A stretch of DNA of 64,000 nt. It comes from Clostridiales bacterium. Lineage in GTDB: Bacteria > Bacillota > Clostridia > Saccharofermentanales > Saccharofermentanaceae. A model generated the notes under the pieces. It did no database searches and had not been told where the DNA came from. It saw only the letters and a program-made list of their open reading frames with translations. Location of the stretch: assembly GCA_017649645.1 (NCBI GenBank), contig JAGCGK010000124.1, positions 136,233 to 200,232 of the forward strand. Reading direction: 5' to 3'. The translations under genes and the position numbers were made by a program. Positions 17,077 to 27,189 of this stretch are shown here, piece after piece (within the stretch, counting starts at the first letter, position 1; every line of letters starts with the position of its first letter).

Positions 17077-20000
17077 TCACTCGATGCTCTTAAGTGATTC
17101 CGCCATGTCGATCTTATCGATCTTACGGCGCATCACGAGGTCTACCGTGATCGAGAACAGCAATACAGTAAGAAGTGACAGCACGTAGCTGAATGGCATT
17201 ATTATAACCTTATAGGTAACGATGTCCATCTTGATCTGCGAGATAACGAACGCGTGCAGGAACTTACCCAGAGGAACGCCGAACAGAAATCCCAGGAACA
17301 CCAGGATAAAGTTCTCCCTGAACACGTAGCTTCCTGTCTCGAGTTTATTAAATCCCAATACCTTCAATGTCGCGATCTCGCGGACACGCTCGGTGATGTT
17401 GATGTTATTAAGGTTGAAAAGCACGATGAACGCGAGCAAAGCCGCACATCCTATAACGAGGATAACAACGTAATTAAGCTGCTTCATGGTCTCTCCGAAA
17501 GTCCTTCTGGACTCAGCCGTTACGCTCCAGGCCTTAACATGATCCGTATTCGAAGACATAGCCACACCGAACTCATAACCCTTGTCATCCGAGATATGAT
17601 AAAGGGCTCCGTTCGGCTTATATTCCTCTTCGAAAACACTCTCATACGTATCAGCGTTCATGATCGCATAATGATATACATAATTCTCGAAAATGTAGTC
17701 TATCTCAGCCGTTATGGTCTCACCTTCATCGCCAACGTCAAAGGTTATCTTGTCACCCGGCTTAAGCTTATTAGTCGAAGCAAGCTTCGCACTTATCGCA
17801 ACCTTTCCGTCAGAAGGAATACCGTAGTTCGTTCCCTCGTAGTGAGGCCTTACATATTCGATAAAACTCTCATCTGACGTAGCAAATAAGGTAACGTCTC
17901 TTATCGCTGCTTTACTTGTATGCTTAACGTTAGTCTCATAAAGAAGGACTTCCGAAGCTTTTGCTCCCGTCTTATCCTTTGCAAGTTCGAAGGCTTCCTC
18001 CATCTCTTTGGTGGTAGTGTCATCCGCAAATGTAACCGACAGATCATAAGTCATGATCTCGTCGTACTGGAAGTTAATGAGATTATCGATGGAATCCTTA
18101 AGACCGAATCCGGTAATAACGAGAGCCGTACAACCCGCTATACCGATTATCATCATCCACATCCTCTTTTTGAACCTGAAGACGTTACGTGCGGAAACCT
18201 TATGAAGGAACTTAAGTCTCTTCCAGATAAATCCGATCCTCTCTAAAAGTATCCTCTTACCCGACTGCGGTGCCTTAGGTCTTACAAGTTCAGCAGGCTC
18301 TTCGGTAAACTCTCCAAAGCAGGTGGCGATCGTAACGCCGACTGAACAGATAAGTGATACGGCAAGTGACAGAGCAAGTACCAGATAATCAGTCCTGAAC
18401 GTTATCGGAGCAAATCCGTACATCATGTCATAGACTTTCCATATGACATAAGGAAAAAGCCTCGAGCCTCCGAAGAATCCTCCCACGCAGCCTATCACAG
18501 CGGCAAGACCCGAGTAGATCACATACTTCATCACGATCGCTGCCTTGGTGTATCCGAGAGCCCTCATCGTTCCTATCTGAACTCTCTCATCAGCTACCAT
18601 TCTCTGCATCGTTGTGGAGCATACCAAAGCTGCGATAGCAAAGAAGAACATCGGGAATACTTCCGCCATTCCGTCAACGATCTTGGCATCGTTCTCAAAG
18701 CAGACATAACCTAAGTTCGTATCACGCTGCAATACATAGATCTCAGGCTCTTCAAAAGAATCTATCTTCACCTGATAGTGTCCCAGAAGCTGTGAGGTCG
18801 AAGCTGCATTCATCGACAGTTCCGACTTTGCTCTTCCGAGTTCATATACACCGTCAAAGTATTTTTGCAGTCCGTCTTCGTATTCTTTCTTGGCATCTTC
18901 CAACTCAGTGACGCCGTCTTCATATTCCTTTATTCCGCTATTGAGATCATTAATGCCTTTGTTGTATTTCGACTTGGCATCATCATATTCAGACTTCTGT
19001 GATTCAAACTCTTCATATGCTGAGTTATATGCTTCAAGACCGCTCTGATAAAGTGCCTCCGCTTCTTCGATCGAAGTGATCTGAGTTGTCACCTGTTCGA
19101 GCTGTCCCTTAACTTCTTCATACTGTGTCTCGACTTCGGTCAACGCAGCGACTAAAGCTTCTAATCCTTCCTGCGTATAAACAGGATCTTCGACATCACC
19201 CTGAGCTTCGAGCGCCAGAGCATAGCCGTCCTTTTGTTCAGTCAGGGTTTCCTTGGCAGTCTCAAGTTCAGGAAGCGCTGCCTCGAGTGTTTCCTTGGCC
19301 ATTTTAAGATCAGGAAGAAGAGGTCTTACTTTCTCAAGTTCCTCGTTAGCAGCATCCAGTTCTTCTTTCTTCTCGGCGAAAGTCTCTTCTGCTTCGCTTA
19401 TCTTTATCTCATATTCTTCGAGCGTGAGTTTGGCTTCATCAAGTTTCTCATCTGAAGAATCGATAGTATCCTTGGCATCAGCAAGTTCAACTTCAGCATC
19501 GGCTATCTGAACCTTGGCGTCATCGAGTTCTTCCCTGGCATCCTTAAGCTCCTGCTCTGCATCTTTTATCTCGTCATTGGCATCTTTTAAAGAATCATGG
19601 AATTCCTTTTGTCCTTCTTCGAGATCCTCTTTTGCCTCACCAATAAGATCATCAAATCTATTGTTGATCACTTCTTCAGTCTTAGCCTTAAGAACCTTCT
19701 CAAACTCATCTGCATTCTTCTCATATTCATCAGAATAGGATTCAAGGTCGCTGTCGAGCTTAACGAATACTTCCGTATAGTATTCGAAATCGAGACTGTC
19801 CTCCATGATGTAAGCAAAATAGCCTATGGATCCTCCGCCTACATCCGTTGTTCCTCTTTGGAAATTAAGATAATATGGGGATCTTACTCTTCCTACGACA
19901 GTGAACTCTTTATAGGAAAAACCGTCATCATCTTTAAGCACCAGATTGGTTCCGATAACATCAGGGCCGCACATATAACCGTCCAAAACGACCTCATCCG

Positions 20001-20403
20001 GACTTTGAGGAAGCCTTCCTTCTTCAAGTTCCAGATCGTTAACGTTTTGGGTCAATGTATGAAATCTTACGACAGCATAACCGACCGGTTCTTCGGTACT
20101 TCCGGGTTCCATCGTTACAGCCAGTGCATCTTTAAAGACAGCGCCCTGACATGATCTTATCCCTTCAACAGATGATATCTCTTCAATATCTTCTTTGGTA
20201 AATCCTATCGTGGATATGAGCCTATAGTCGAACAGCTCATGCTCCTTGATGTACTTGTCGCCCGTAGCCATGAAAGAAGGCATGGTGACACGAAGACCCG
20301 AAAAGAATCCGACTCCCAATGCGATTATCGCAAGGATAGCAAGAAACCTTACAAGACTTCCTTTTATCGATCGAAAAACAACTTTCCAGTAGCTGCGATT
20401 CAT
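17077..20403 (-). CDS. MacB/FtsX-type ABC transporter permease with long coiled-coil ectodomain
   Basis: The 1,108 residues start with a transmembrane helix (about 17-38), then an extracytoplasmic domain. A long Glu/Lys-rich heptad region (about 250-525) is predicted as coiled coil. An FtsX core follows: helices from about 588, PFVxxVxYxM-type loops, a second ectodomain (about 760-980) and final helices ending in VTVLLFSITVDLVMRRKI. The partner ATPase ends 3 nt upstream. Such permeases usually transmit ATPase movement to the outer face (mechanotransmission) or export lipoproteins or peptides. The substrate is unknown. Its stop codon abuts that of the convergent DUF2298 gene. Confidence 0.9.
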   Translation of the reverse strand: MNRSYWKVVFRSIKGSLVRFLAILAIIALGVGFFSGLRVTMPSFMATGDKYIKEHELFDYRLISTIGFTKEDIEEISSVEGIRSCQGAVFKDALAVTMEPGSTEEPVGYAVVRFHTLTQNVNDLELEEGRLPQSPDEVVLDGYMCGPDVIGTNLVLKDDDGFSYKEFTVVGRVRSPYYLNFQRGTTDVGGGSIGYFAYIMEDSLDFEYYTEVFVKLDSDLESYSDEYEKNADEFEKVLKAKTEEVINNRFDDLIGEAKEDLEEGQKEFHDSLKDANDEIKDAEQELKDAREELDDAKVQIADAEVELADAKDTIDSSDEKLDEAKLTLEEYEIKISEAEETFAEKKEELDAANEELEKVRPLLPDLKMAKETLEAALPELETAKETLTEQKDGYALALEAQGDVEDPVYTQEGLEALVAALTEVETQYEEVKGQLEQVTTQITSIEEAEALYQSGLEAYNSAYEEFESQKSEYDDAKSKYNKGINDLNSGIKEYEDGVTELEDAKKEYEDGLQKYFDGVYELGRAKSELSMNAASTSQLLGHYQVKIDSFEEPEIYVLQRDTNLGYVCFENDAKIVDGMAEVFPMFFFAIAALVCSTTMQRMVADERVQIGTMRALGYTKAAIVMKYVIYSGLAAVIGCVGGFFGGSRLFPYVIWKVYDMMYGFAPITFRTDYLVLALSLAVSLICSVGVTIATCFGEFTEEPAELVRPKAPQSGKRILLERIGFIWKRLKFLHKVSARNVFRFKKRMWMMIIGIAGCTALVITGFGLKDSIDNLINFQYDEIMTYDLSVTFADDTTTKEMEEAFELAKDKTGAKASEVLLYETNVKHTSKAAIRDVTLFATSDESFIEYVRPHYEGTNYGIPSDGKVAISAKLASTNKLKPGDKITFDVGDEGETITAEIDYIFENYVYHYAIMNADTYESVFEEEYKPNGALYHISDDKGYEFGVAMSSNTDHVKAWSVTAESRRTFGETMKQLNYVVILVIGCAALLAFIVLFNLNNINITERVREIATLKVLGFNKLETGSYVFRENFILVFLGFLFGVPLGKFLHAFVISQIKMDIVTYKVIIMPFSYVLSLLTVLLFSITVDLVMRRKIDKIDMAESLKSIE

Positions 20404-20406
20404 AGA

Positions 20407-21108
20407 TCACCATTCAATAGCTTCAACAGGAACAGGATTTACATTTTCGACATTGCTTTCAACCTTACCGCTCTTAAGTCTTATGACTCTGTCAGCCATG
20501 GCGGTAAGTGCCGAGTTATGAGTTATGATAACGACCGTCATATTCTTTCCGACGCTCAATTTCTGAAGAAGCTTAAGTATCGATTTTCCGGTCTGATAAT
20601 CAAGAGCACCTGTAGGTTCATCGCACAAGAGGAGCTTCGGATTTTTAGCCAGCGCTCTGGCTATCGCTACACGCTGCTGTTCACCGCCCGAGAGCTGTGC
20701 CGGGAAATTACTCTTTCTTTCTTCAAGTCCAACCTCAGACAGGATCTTTTCAGGATCCATTGGGTCTTTTGCAAGCTGGGTAGCCATCTCAACATTTTCG
20801 ATAGCAGTAAGATTAGGGATAAGGTTATAAAACTGGAAGACAAATCCGACATCGTATCTTCTGTACAATGCCAGTTCCTTATCACTTAACTTGGATATCT
20901 CTCTGCCGTCCAGGAATACGCTTCCTGTCGTAAGCTTATCCATTCCTCCGAGAATATTAAGGAGCGTGGTCTTACCTGCTCCCGATTGTCCGAGAATGAC
21001 GCACAACTCACCTTCATTAATATAAAAATCGGCGCCGTTCAAGGCATTAACCTGAACGTCGCCTGTTTTATAGATCTTCTTTACATCTTTGAATTCAATA
21101 TATGACAT
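20407..21108 (-). CDS. ABC transporter ATP-binding protein (LolD/MacB class)
   Basis: This 233-residue ATPase has Walker [10 protein letters not shown] (about 39-47), Q-loop [16 protein letters not shown], signature LSGGEQQR (about 140), Walker [13 protein letters not shown] and the H-loop IITHN. The FxFYNLIPxLT sequence is typical of the LolD/MacB/FtsE group that pairs with FtsX-like permeases, here the gene directly downstream. It begins immediately after the transglutaminase-gene stop codon. Confidence 0.96.
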   Translation of the reverse strand: MSYIEFKDVKKIYKTGDVQVNALNGADFYINEGELCVILGQSGAGKTTLLNILGGMDKLTTGSVFLDGREISKLSDKELALYRRYDVGFVFQFYNLIPNLTAIENVEMATQLAKDPMDPEKILSEVGLEERKSNFPAQLSGGEQQRVAIARALAKNPKLLLCDEPTGALDYQTGKSILKLLQKLSVGKNMTVVIITHNSALTAMADRVIRLKSGKVESNVENVNPVPVEAIEW

Positions 21109-22677
21109 TTACTGCTCGTCCCTTGCTATAACTCGTACCGGTCTTACCAAATATCCGTCAAAGCTTATCTTCTTTTTGCTCTGGATATCCAGGATAAGTC
21201 TCGGACAGTTATCAAAAGCAAGATTGCCTATCTTAACTCCGTCAGGAACTCTGCAATAAGACAGCTTATCGCAAAGGTAGAAAGCTTCATAACCAATGGA
21301 GACAACACTTTCCGGGATATAGATATATTCCAGATCCTCACAGCTCATGAAGGCATAATCATCGATCCTCATTATCGTATCAGGAAGGATTACTTTGGTA
21401 AGCTGATCGCAGTTGAAAAATCCCTCTTCGCCGATCGCAGTGATATTGGAATCTTCATCAAATCTCAGTTCAAAGAAGTCATTATTCATTTCAGGCATAA
21501 CAACTTCACCTTCACCGTAGATCGTGCAAACGCCGTTCTCATCGATCTTGAATCTGGCATCCTTACCGCAAGATCCCTCAGCCGGGATCGAATGAGAAAA
21601 GTCGGAGTTCATTACAAGATGGGTATAAGAGATCGATTCAAGCGGAAGAAGAAAGAAATCCTTAGTCGGCTCACCGCTTTCAAATACACCGTCATGATAT
21701 GTATTCGGGTTATCCCATGTTATGTCGAGTGTCTGCCACTTTCCGTCAAGGTATACCACGTTCCAAGCATGGTTACTGTTGGTATCATTATCGACGTCAA
21801 TATAAAGCCACATTACGTCATAATCATAACCGCTTCCGTATACTTCCGATGCCGGAATTCCGCAGCATCTGCAAAGACCGACGAAAACATTGGAAAAACC
21901 TTCACAGATAGCGATCTTTCTTCGAAGGAGCGTTAAGACATCATCCTGATATCCTACGTCGTTATCGTAATCGAGCTGATCAAGATCGTAGTACATCTCG
22001 CTTGTCAGATAAGTATAGATCGCAAAGACCTTCTCATAATCGTTCTTGCAATCTTTAGTAAGATCTTCAGCAAGTTTTTTGACATCAAACTGATCATATT
22101 CGATATCTCTCTGGTCTTTAAGGAAAGCATCATACGGATCACCGAACATGGAAAGCTTTTCCATTCTCTGCCTGTTAACCTCATATGACTTAGCCATAAC
22201 AAAGAATACTTCACCTTCAGTATTCATTGAGATTACAGGAGCTTCATCATAGAAGGAACGATCGGAAAAAGTGACAATGAGTGAGATGAAATATGCTTCT
22301 CCCTGCTCAAGTCCGGAAGCATCGATCTTCATTTCAGAATCACCGACCTCGGAGATCATGAGCTTAGTGTCGTAATAACCTAAGACCTGGACATCCCACT
22401 TAACTCCGGCACCTTCAGGTTTCATTACAAGATAATTATCTTCAACTGCCACCGTCAAAGATTCACCCGGCTCACCGTAATATGTGTAATCCTCGTAAGG
22501 TGCTACATACATGGAAGGATTAAATAGATTCGGATCACTGTTCCTTCGTTCATTTCTCATAGATCTTCTGATGCCGGAACTCCTTTCCGCATCACGAACA
22601 TCACCACCCCTAACAGCAGAAACTGTTAACGGAAGCATAACCAAACAAAGTAACAAAGAAACAATGCGCTTTACCAT
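21109..22677 (-). CDS. Exported transglutaminase-like protein with C-terminal leucine-rich repeats
   Basis: A 522-residue protein with an N-terminal signal peptide (IVSLLLCLVMLPLTVSAV). It has a transglutaminase-like core with Cys in CEGFSNVFVGLCRCCGIPAS (about 256), His in HAWNVVYLDGKW (about 302) and Asp in LDITWDNP, and a C-terminal block of three to four BspA-type (LRR_5) repeats (about 425-505), e.g. KVILPDTIMRIDDYAFMSC. It is probably a surface protein acting on peptides or proteins. The gene starts 1 nt after the proS stop and ends right at the ATPase start, so it belongs to the proS-ABC operon. Confidence 0.85.
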   Translation of the reverse strand: MVKRIVSLLLCLVMLPLTVSAVRGGDVRDAERSSGIRRSMRNERRNSDPNLFNPSMYVAPYEDYTYYGEPGESLTVAVEDNYLVMKPEGAGVKWDVQVLGYYDTKLMISEVGDSEMKIDASGLEQGEAYFISLIVTFSDRSFYDEAPVISMNTEGEVFFVMAKSYEVNRQRMEKLSMFGDPYDAFLKDQRDIEYDQFDVKKLAEDLTKDCKNDYEKVFAIYTYLTSEMYYDLDQLDYDNDVGYQDDVLTLLRRKIAICEGFSNVFVGLCRCCGIPASEVYGSGYDYDVMWLYIDVDNDTNSNHAWNVVYLDGKWQTLDITWDNPNTYHDGVFESGEPTKDFFLLPLESISYTHLVMNSDFSHSIPAEGSCGKDARFKIDENGVCTIYGEGEVVMPEMNNDFFELRFDEDSNITAIGEEGFFNCDQLTKVILPDTIMRIDDYAFMSCEDLEYIYIPESVVSIGYEAFYLCDKLSYCRVPDGVKIGNLAFDNCPRLILDIQSKKKISFDGYLVRPVRVIARDEQ

Positions 22678-22678
22678 T

Positions 22679-24376
22679 TTACCTAAACTCGATCGCAGCC
22701 TTTACAGCTTCATCTGCTGTAAGCTCGACCTGCTCTCCTGTCTGACGATATTTTACTTCTACTATTCCCTCTGATGCGCGTCTTCCGACTGTTATCCTTA
22801 CAGGGATACCGATAAGATCGGAATCCTTGAACTTAACGCCCGGACGCTCATTTCTGTCATCGATCAAAACTTCGATGCCTGCATCGAGGAGTTTATTATA
22901 GATATCCTCTGCAAGCTTCATGCACTCTTCATCGACAACCTTTGTCGGAACAACAACGACCTTATAAGGTGCAACCTCTGTAGGCCACTTGATTCCGTCC
23001 TCATCATTGTACTGCTCGATAACTGCAGCAAGTGTTCTTCCAACACCGATACCGTAGCATCCCATGATCATTGGATTTTCCTTGCCGTCCTTGTCGAGAT
23101 ATACACAGTTCAAAGCCTTGGAATACTTAGTTCCGAGCTTGAAGATATGTCCTACTTCAACGCCTCTGCACATAGCGAGCGGCTTTCCGCACTTAGGACA
23201 CTTGTCACCCTCAACAACGTTTCTTACATCAGCTACCTTTGTAGCTTCGAAATCTCTTCCGTAGTTAACGTTCTTGAAGTGATAATCTGTCTCGTTAGCA
23301 CCTACGATGAAATTCTCCATAGCAAGAACTTCAGGATCAACGATGAGGTCGACTTTTTCCTTAAGATCTACAGGGCCTGCAAAACCGACCTTAGCACCTG
23401 TGACCCTCTCAACATCCTCAAATGCAGCAAGGTTCATCTCTGTTGCATCGTAAAGGTTACCGAGCTTAGTCTCGTTGATCTCACGATCGCCTCTTACCAT
23501 AACTGCAACGATCTTACCGTCGATATCGTAAAGGATCGTCTTAGCAAAGTTTGCAGGCTCGGAATTCATGAATCCCATGAGTTCCTCGATAGTCTTAACG
23601 TTAGGTGTATGGATCTTCTCAACTTCCTTCATCTCGAAGTCCTTAGCAGGCTCCGGCGGGATAGTTGAAGCTTTCTCTTCGTTAGCTGCGTAAGAGCACT
23701 CTGTACAGTAACAGATAGCATCCTCACCGACTACGCTCTTAACCATGAACTCCTGTGAACCGGAACCGCCCATGGCACCTGAGTCAGCATCTACGATGAT
23801 GTAGTCTAAGCCAAGTCTGTCGAAGATCTTGCAGTAAGCCTTGTACATTGCGTTGTAGGACTCATCAAGACCTGCCTCGTCAGCATCAAAGGAATAAGCA
23901 TCCTTCATAACGAACTCACGAGCACGCATAACGCCGAATCTCGGGCGCTTCTCGTCACGGTACTTGTGCTGAATCTGATATAAAGTAACAGGGAGCTGCT
24001 TATATGATCTGATCGTATCTCTTACAGCCTCCGTGAAAGGTTCTTCGTGCGTAGGGCCAAGACAGAACTGACGTCCGCCTCTGTCAAGAAGTCTGAACAT
24101 CTCAGGACCGAACTTATCCCATCTTCCGGAAGCCTGATAAACTTCTGCCGGGAGAACTGCAGGCATGATGAGCTCCTGTGCTCCTGCCCTGTCCATCTCT
24201 TCTCTTACGACTCTCTCTACGTTCTTATACGCCTTGTAACCTACAGGCATAAAGGAATATATTCCCGATGCAACCTTACGCATAAGGCCTGCGCGAAGCA
24301 TGAGCTGATGTGATGGGATTTCAGCATCGGAAGGAACCTCTCTCTGGGTTGCCATGAATAACTTGGATACTCTCAT
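22679..24376 (-). CDS. proS: Prolyl-tRNA synthetase, bacterial type
   Basis: A 565-residue class II enzyme, the usual length for bacterial ProRS with the inserted editing (INS) domain. Recognisable are [19 protein letters not shown] at the N-terminus, motif 2 region ([21 protein letters not shown], of which the core is [10 protein letters not shown]), INS domain in the middle with [12 protein letters not shown], and motif 3 [17 protein letters not shown]. The frame is open to 24466, but ATG 24376 follows GCAGGAGACAAAT and matches the family start. A consensus promoter lies 41-69 nt upstream, so no T-box leader fits. Confidence 0.97.
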   Translation of the reverse strand: MRVSKLFMATQREVPSDAEIPSHQLMLRAGLMRKVASGIYSFMPVGYKAYKNVERVVREEMDRAGAQELIMPAVLPAEVYQASGRWDKFGPEMFRLLDRGGRQFCLGPTHEEPFTEAVRDTIRSYKQLPVTLYQIQHKYRDEKRPRFGVMRAREFVMKDAYSFDADEAGLDESYNAMYKAYCKIFDRLGLDYIIVDADSGAMGGSGSQEFMVKSVVGEDAICYCTECSYAANEEKASTIPPEPAKDFEMKEVEKIHTPNVKTIEELMGFMNSEPANFAKTILYDIDGKIVAVMVRGDREINETKLGNLYDATEMNLAAFEDVERVTGAKVGFAGPVDLKEKVDLIVDPEVLAMENFIVGANETDYHFKNVNYGRDFEATKVADVRNVVEGDKCPKCGKPLAMCRGVEVGHIFKLGTKYSKALNCVYLDKDGKENPMIMGCYGIGVGRTLAAVIEQYNDEDGIKWPTEVAPYKVVVVPTKVVDEECMKLAEDIYNKLLDAGIEVLIDDRNERPGVKFKDSDLIGIPVRITVGRRASEGIVEVKYRQTGEQVELTADEAVKAAIEFR

Positions 24377-24416
24377 ATTTGTCTCCTGCGAAATATTATT
24401 ATAATAAGCACAAAAT

Positions 24417-24445
24417 ATTATAATTGCAGGGAGAAGATTTTGCAA
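24417..24445 (-). promoter_or_regulatory. Predicted sigma-A promoter of proS operon
   Basis: Minus strand: TTGCAA (24440-24445), 17 bp, TATAAT (24417-24422). A second AT-rich TTATAAT follows closely. Confidence 0.7.
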
Positions 24446-24545
24446 ATCTGATCGCTTAATACCCAATCATTTTTCGAGCCATTCCTATCAGATAGACAGG
24501 CATCTATATTTTCTTATTTCTCGAAAACATTCACCGGCGTCTAAA

Positions 24546-26546
24546 TCAGGCGAAAAGAAGGATGATCCTGTAGATCAGGAAAGCGATGACCCAGGCGTAA
24601 GCAGACTGCATCAAAGCGACCATCGTTCCCTTGAACTTATTTCCGAATTCCTTTCTGATGGTAGCAAAAGCAGCTACGCAAGGAGTATAGAGCAAAGTGA
24701 ATACCAGGAACGAATAAGCGGATGCTGTCGTGAAGATATCACCCATCGCTACATCTCCGGTCGTTAATACCTCAAGGATACTTACTACGGCTTCTTTTGC
24801 CATGAATCCGGAGATAAGAGCAGTAGCTGCTCTCCAGTTGCCGAAGCCAAGCGGCTTAAAGATAGGTGCGATGAACTTTGCGATCTGTGCGAGCATTCCC
24901 GCTTCGCTGTTTGTAACAATGTTAAACCTGATATCGAAGCTCTGGAGGAACCAGATTATTACGGATGCAGCAAAGATAACGGTGAATGCACGGACGATAA
25001 AATCCTTAGCTTTTTCGAACAGGAGAAGGAATGTCGTCTTAATGCCCGGGATCCTGTAATTAGGAAGTTCCATTACAAACGGAACGGACTTTCCCTTATA
25101 GACCGTATTCTTAAGGATAAGTGCCATCAGGATAGCAAGTACCAATCCCATGATATAAAGCGACAAAGTAACAAGTCCCGCGTGATTCGGGAAGAACATC
25201 GACGACATAAAGCCGTAGATCGGAAGTTTCGCGGTACAGCTCATGAACGGCAGGAGCATGATGGTCATCTTCCTGTCTCGCTCTGATGAAAGTGTCCTCG
25301 ATGAAAGAACTGCAGGAACGGTACAGCCGAAGCCGATAAGAAGCGGCACGAAGCTTCGTCCCGAAAGGCCGATCTTTCTAAGGAGTTTATCCATGATATA
25401 TGCTACTCGAGCCATGTAACCCGAGTCCTCCATGATGGAGAGGAAAAGGAAAAGGACTATGATCGTAGGAAGGAACGAAAGGATACTTCCTATTCCCTTG
25501 AGCGCACCGTCGCAAAGAAGGCTTATGACTACAGGGTTGGTGCCGAAATCGGTCATTCCGCCCCTTAAAGCCTCTATTCCCTTCTCGATCAATCCGTCAC
25601 AAAGGTCAGTAAGATTTCCTCCGATAAGGTCAAAGGAAAGATAGAAAACGACAGCCATGATAAGGAAGAATATCGGAAGTCCGAATATCTTATGTGTAAG
25701 AACTTTATCGACGGCAACTGACATCTTATGCTGCTTGGTGTCCGTAGACATCTTTTTGACCGTCTTTTCGACCGCATCAGCTATAAATTCATAACGCATG
25801 TCGGCTATGGCAGCCTGCGCATCTACGCCCGCCTCGTTCTCGAGCTCGATAAGCGTATGTTCTATGGTCTCGATCTCATTTTGAGAAAGCTTGAGTCTTT
25901 TTGCCATGGACTCATCACCTTCGATGAGTTTTGTAGCCGCAAATCTTCTGCTGATCCCTGCATCTGCAGCATGATCCTCGATCATATGCATCAGAGAGTG
26001 AATAGCTCTGTGGACTTCACCCGTACAATAGTCTACGGTCTTCGGTCTTTGCTTATTCTCAACTACACGGATGAAGACATCCTTAAGTTCCTCGATACCT
26101 TCACCTTTTGATGCAGATATCGGAACAACAGGCACGCCAAGTATCTCGGAAAGCTTTTTGGTATCAACGCTTCCGCCGTTTGACTCCACTTCGTCCATCA
26201 TGTTAAGAGCTATTACCATCGGAAGCCCCAAAGATGCAAGCTGCAGTGACAGATAAAGGTTACGTTCTATGTTCGAAGCATCAACGATATTGATGATTCC
26301 GTCAGGTTTCTCATTGAAAATATAGTCTCTGGAAACTATCTCCTCACTGGAATAAGGAGAAAGCGAGTAGATACCCGGAAGATCAACGATCTTAACGTCT
26401 GAGCCGTCCTTTGTCTTTTTTACCGTACCGATCTTCTGTTCAACGGTAACTCCCGGGAAATTTCCGACATGCTGATTTGATCCGGTGAGCGCATTAAAAA
26501 GCGTTGTCTTACCGCAGTTCTGGTTACCTGCAAGAGCTAATATCAT
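24546..26546 (-). CDS. feoB: Ferrous iron transporter FeoB
   Basis: A 666-residue membrane GTPase for Fe(II) uptake. The G domain has G1 GNQNCGKTTLFNALTG (residues 7-22), G3 DLPGIYSL and G4 NMMDE. Then come the helical GDI region and a membrane domain of about eight to ten helices with two Gate-type segments (FGCTVPAVLSSRTL and KEAVVSILEVL). The start overlaps feoA by 4 nt. Length is at the short end of the family but all parts are present. No clear intrinsic terminator follows. Confidence 0.97.
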   Translation of the reverse strand: MILALAGNQNCGKTTLFNALTGSNQHVGNFPGVTVEQKIGTVKKTKDGSDVKIVDLPGIYSLSPYSSEEIVSRDYIFNEKPDGIINIVDASNIERNLYLSLQLASLGLPMVIALNMMDEVESNGGSVDTKKLSEILGVPVVPISASKGEGIEELKDVFIRVVENKQRPKTVDYCTGEVHRAIHSLMHMIEDHAADAGISRRFAATKLIEGDESMAKRLKLSQNEIETIEHTLIELENEAGVDAQAAIADMRYEFIADAVEKTVKKMSTDTKQHKMSVAVDKVLTHKIFGLPIFFLIMAVVFYLSFDLIGGNLTDLCDGLIEKGIEALRGGMTDFGTNPVVISLLCDGALKGIGSILSFLPTIIVLFLFLSIMEDSGYMARVAYIMDKLLRKIGLSGRSFVPLLIGFGCTVPAVLSSRTLSSERDRKMTIMLLPFMSCTAKLPIYGFMSSMFFPNHAGLVTLSLYIMGLVLAILMALILKNTVYKGKSVPFVMELPNYRIPGIKTTFLLLFEKAKDFIVRAFTVIFAASVIIWFLQSFDIRFNIVTNSEAGMLAQIAKFIAPIFKPLGFGNWRAATALISGFMAKEAVVSILEVLTTGDVAMGDIFTTASAYSFLVFTLLYTPCVAAFATIRKEFGNKFKGTMVALMQSAYAWVIAFLIYRIILLFA

Positions 26547-26833
26547 TTATCCGTACCTCTTCTTTTAGAATTGGAAGCGCAGGATGAACAATTACCGCTG
26601 CATATGGTGGAAATAGGAGTGACCTCGATATTGGCTGCATCTTCCAGCCTTAAAGTCAGCCTGTAGCCTCGCAGACTAAGCTCGATAGGATCTCCCATCG
26701 GAGCCATTGCTCTAACTGTTACGCATGTATTCGGGGTAAGACCCATATCCAAAAGATGACCTCTAAGGGCCTTTTGACCGTTGACAGCACTGATGACTGC
26801 CGACTTGCCTACTTTCAACTCGCTAAGTTTCAT
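26543..26833 (-). CDS. feoA: FeoA family protein with cysteine-rich tail
   Basis: An SH3-like FeoA domain of about 75 residues (MKLSELKVGKSAVISAV ... RGHLLDMGLTPNTCVTVRAMAPMGDPIEL), needed for FeoB function in the membrane. An unusual tail follows, in which ICSGNCSSCASN carries three closely spaced cysteines (CxxxxCxxC) that could bind metal. ATG 26833 follows GAGGTG; a GTG 9 nt upstream is less likely. It overlaps feoB by 4 nt (coupled). Confidence 0.93.
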   Translation of the reverse strand: MKLSELKVGKSAVISAVNGQKALRGHLLDMGLTPNTCVTVRAMAPMGDPIELSLRGYRLTLRLEDAANIEVTPISTICSGNCSSCASNSKRRGTDK

Positions 26834-26884
26834 GATTGACACCTCACCATAAAGTATTATGGAATGTCAAAGTGAAAAATTCAA

Positions 26885-27043
26885 TTAGAAAATCTGTATA
26901 AGAAAGTAGATATCAAGGGCAATACAAACAAGACAAACTGCACCGCACACAAGATAGATCATCTTGCGTTTTTTCGCTGAATTCTTCTCAGGATCCTTGA
27001 AAATGTTGTCTTGCTTCCTCGACACAGGCTTTGCCCCCATCAT
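26885..27043 (-). CDS. 52-residue single-pass membrane protein upstream of feoAB
   Basis: A short gene with a basic, polar N-terminal half (MMGAKPVSRKQDNIFKDPEK, then KKRK) and one hydrophobic helix (about 29-52, MIYLVCGAVCLVCIALDIYF) ending at the C-terminus. It contains cysteines inside the helix. It lies 51 nt before feoA on the same strand. TATAAT lies about 15 nt before the start, and no clear Shine-Dalgarno sequence is seen, so the start (two tandem ATGs) is uncertain. It could be a FeoC-like or small accessory component of the Feo system, but I recognise no family. Confidence 0.5.
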   Translation of the reverse strand: MMGAKPVSRKQDNIFKDPEKNSAKKRKMIYLVCGAVCLVCIALDIYFLIQIF

Positions 27044-27118
27044 ATTTATAGTGTGATTATACATAGGTAAGGGCTCGAGTTGTTTTTCAAGTATGTGACA
27101 TTAAATGACAGATATGTT

Positions 27119-27172
27119 AAAAATCCCTGTATTGAGAGGTCAAAAAATGATAAAATCCATACAGAGATTTTT
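27119..27172. repeat. Inverted repeat at the pyk promoter
   Basis: Arms 27119-27132 and 27159-27172 match at 13 of 14 positions (AAAAATCcCTGTAT with ATACAGaGATTTTT), with a 26-nt spacer. A -10-like TAAAAT (27151-27156) with a weak -35 (TGTATT, 27128-27133) lies between or inside the arms, so the repeat could be an operator spanning -35 to +1. Confidence 0.55.
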
Positions 27173-27189
27173 TAAAGGACGGAATATAT

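Noticed and set aside
19597-20154. 185-codon plus-strand frame inside the FtsX-type permease gene
   Set aside because: Antisense to the permease, hydrophobic and Ser-rich only because of the Glu/Asp-rich coiled coil on the other strand.
24377-24545. T-box leader for proS
   Set aside because: The promoter is 41-69 nt before the start, so the leader is too short. A weak stem after feoB (CCTGTC/GATAGG) was seen but has no T-run and is not called a terminator.
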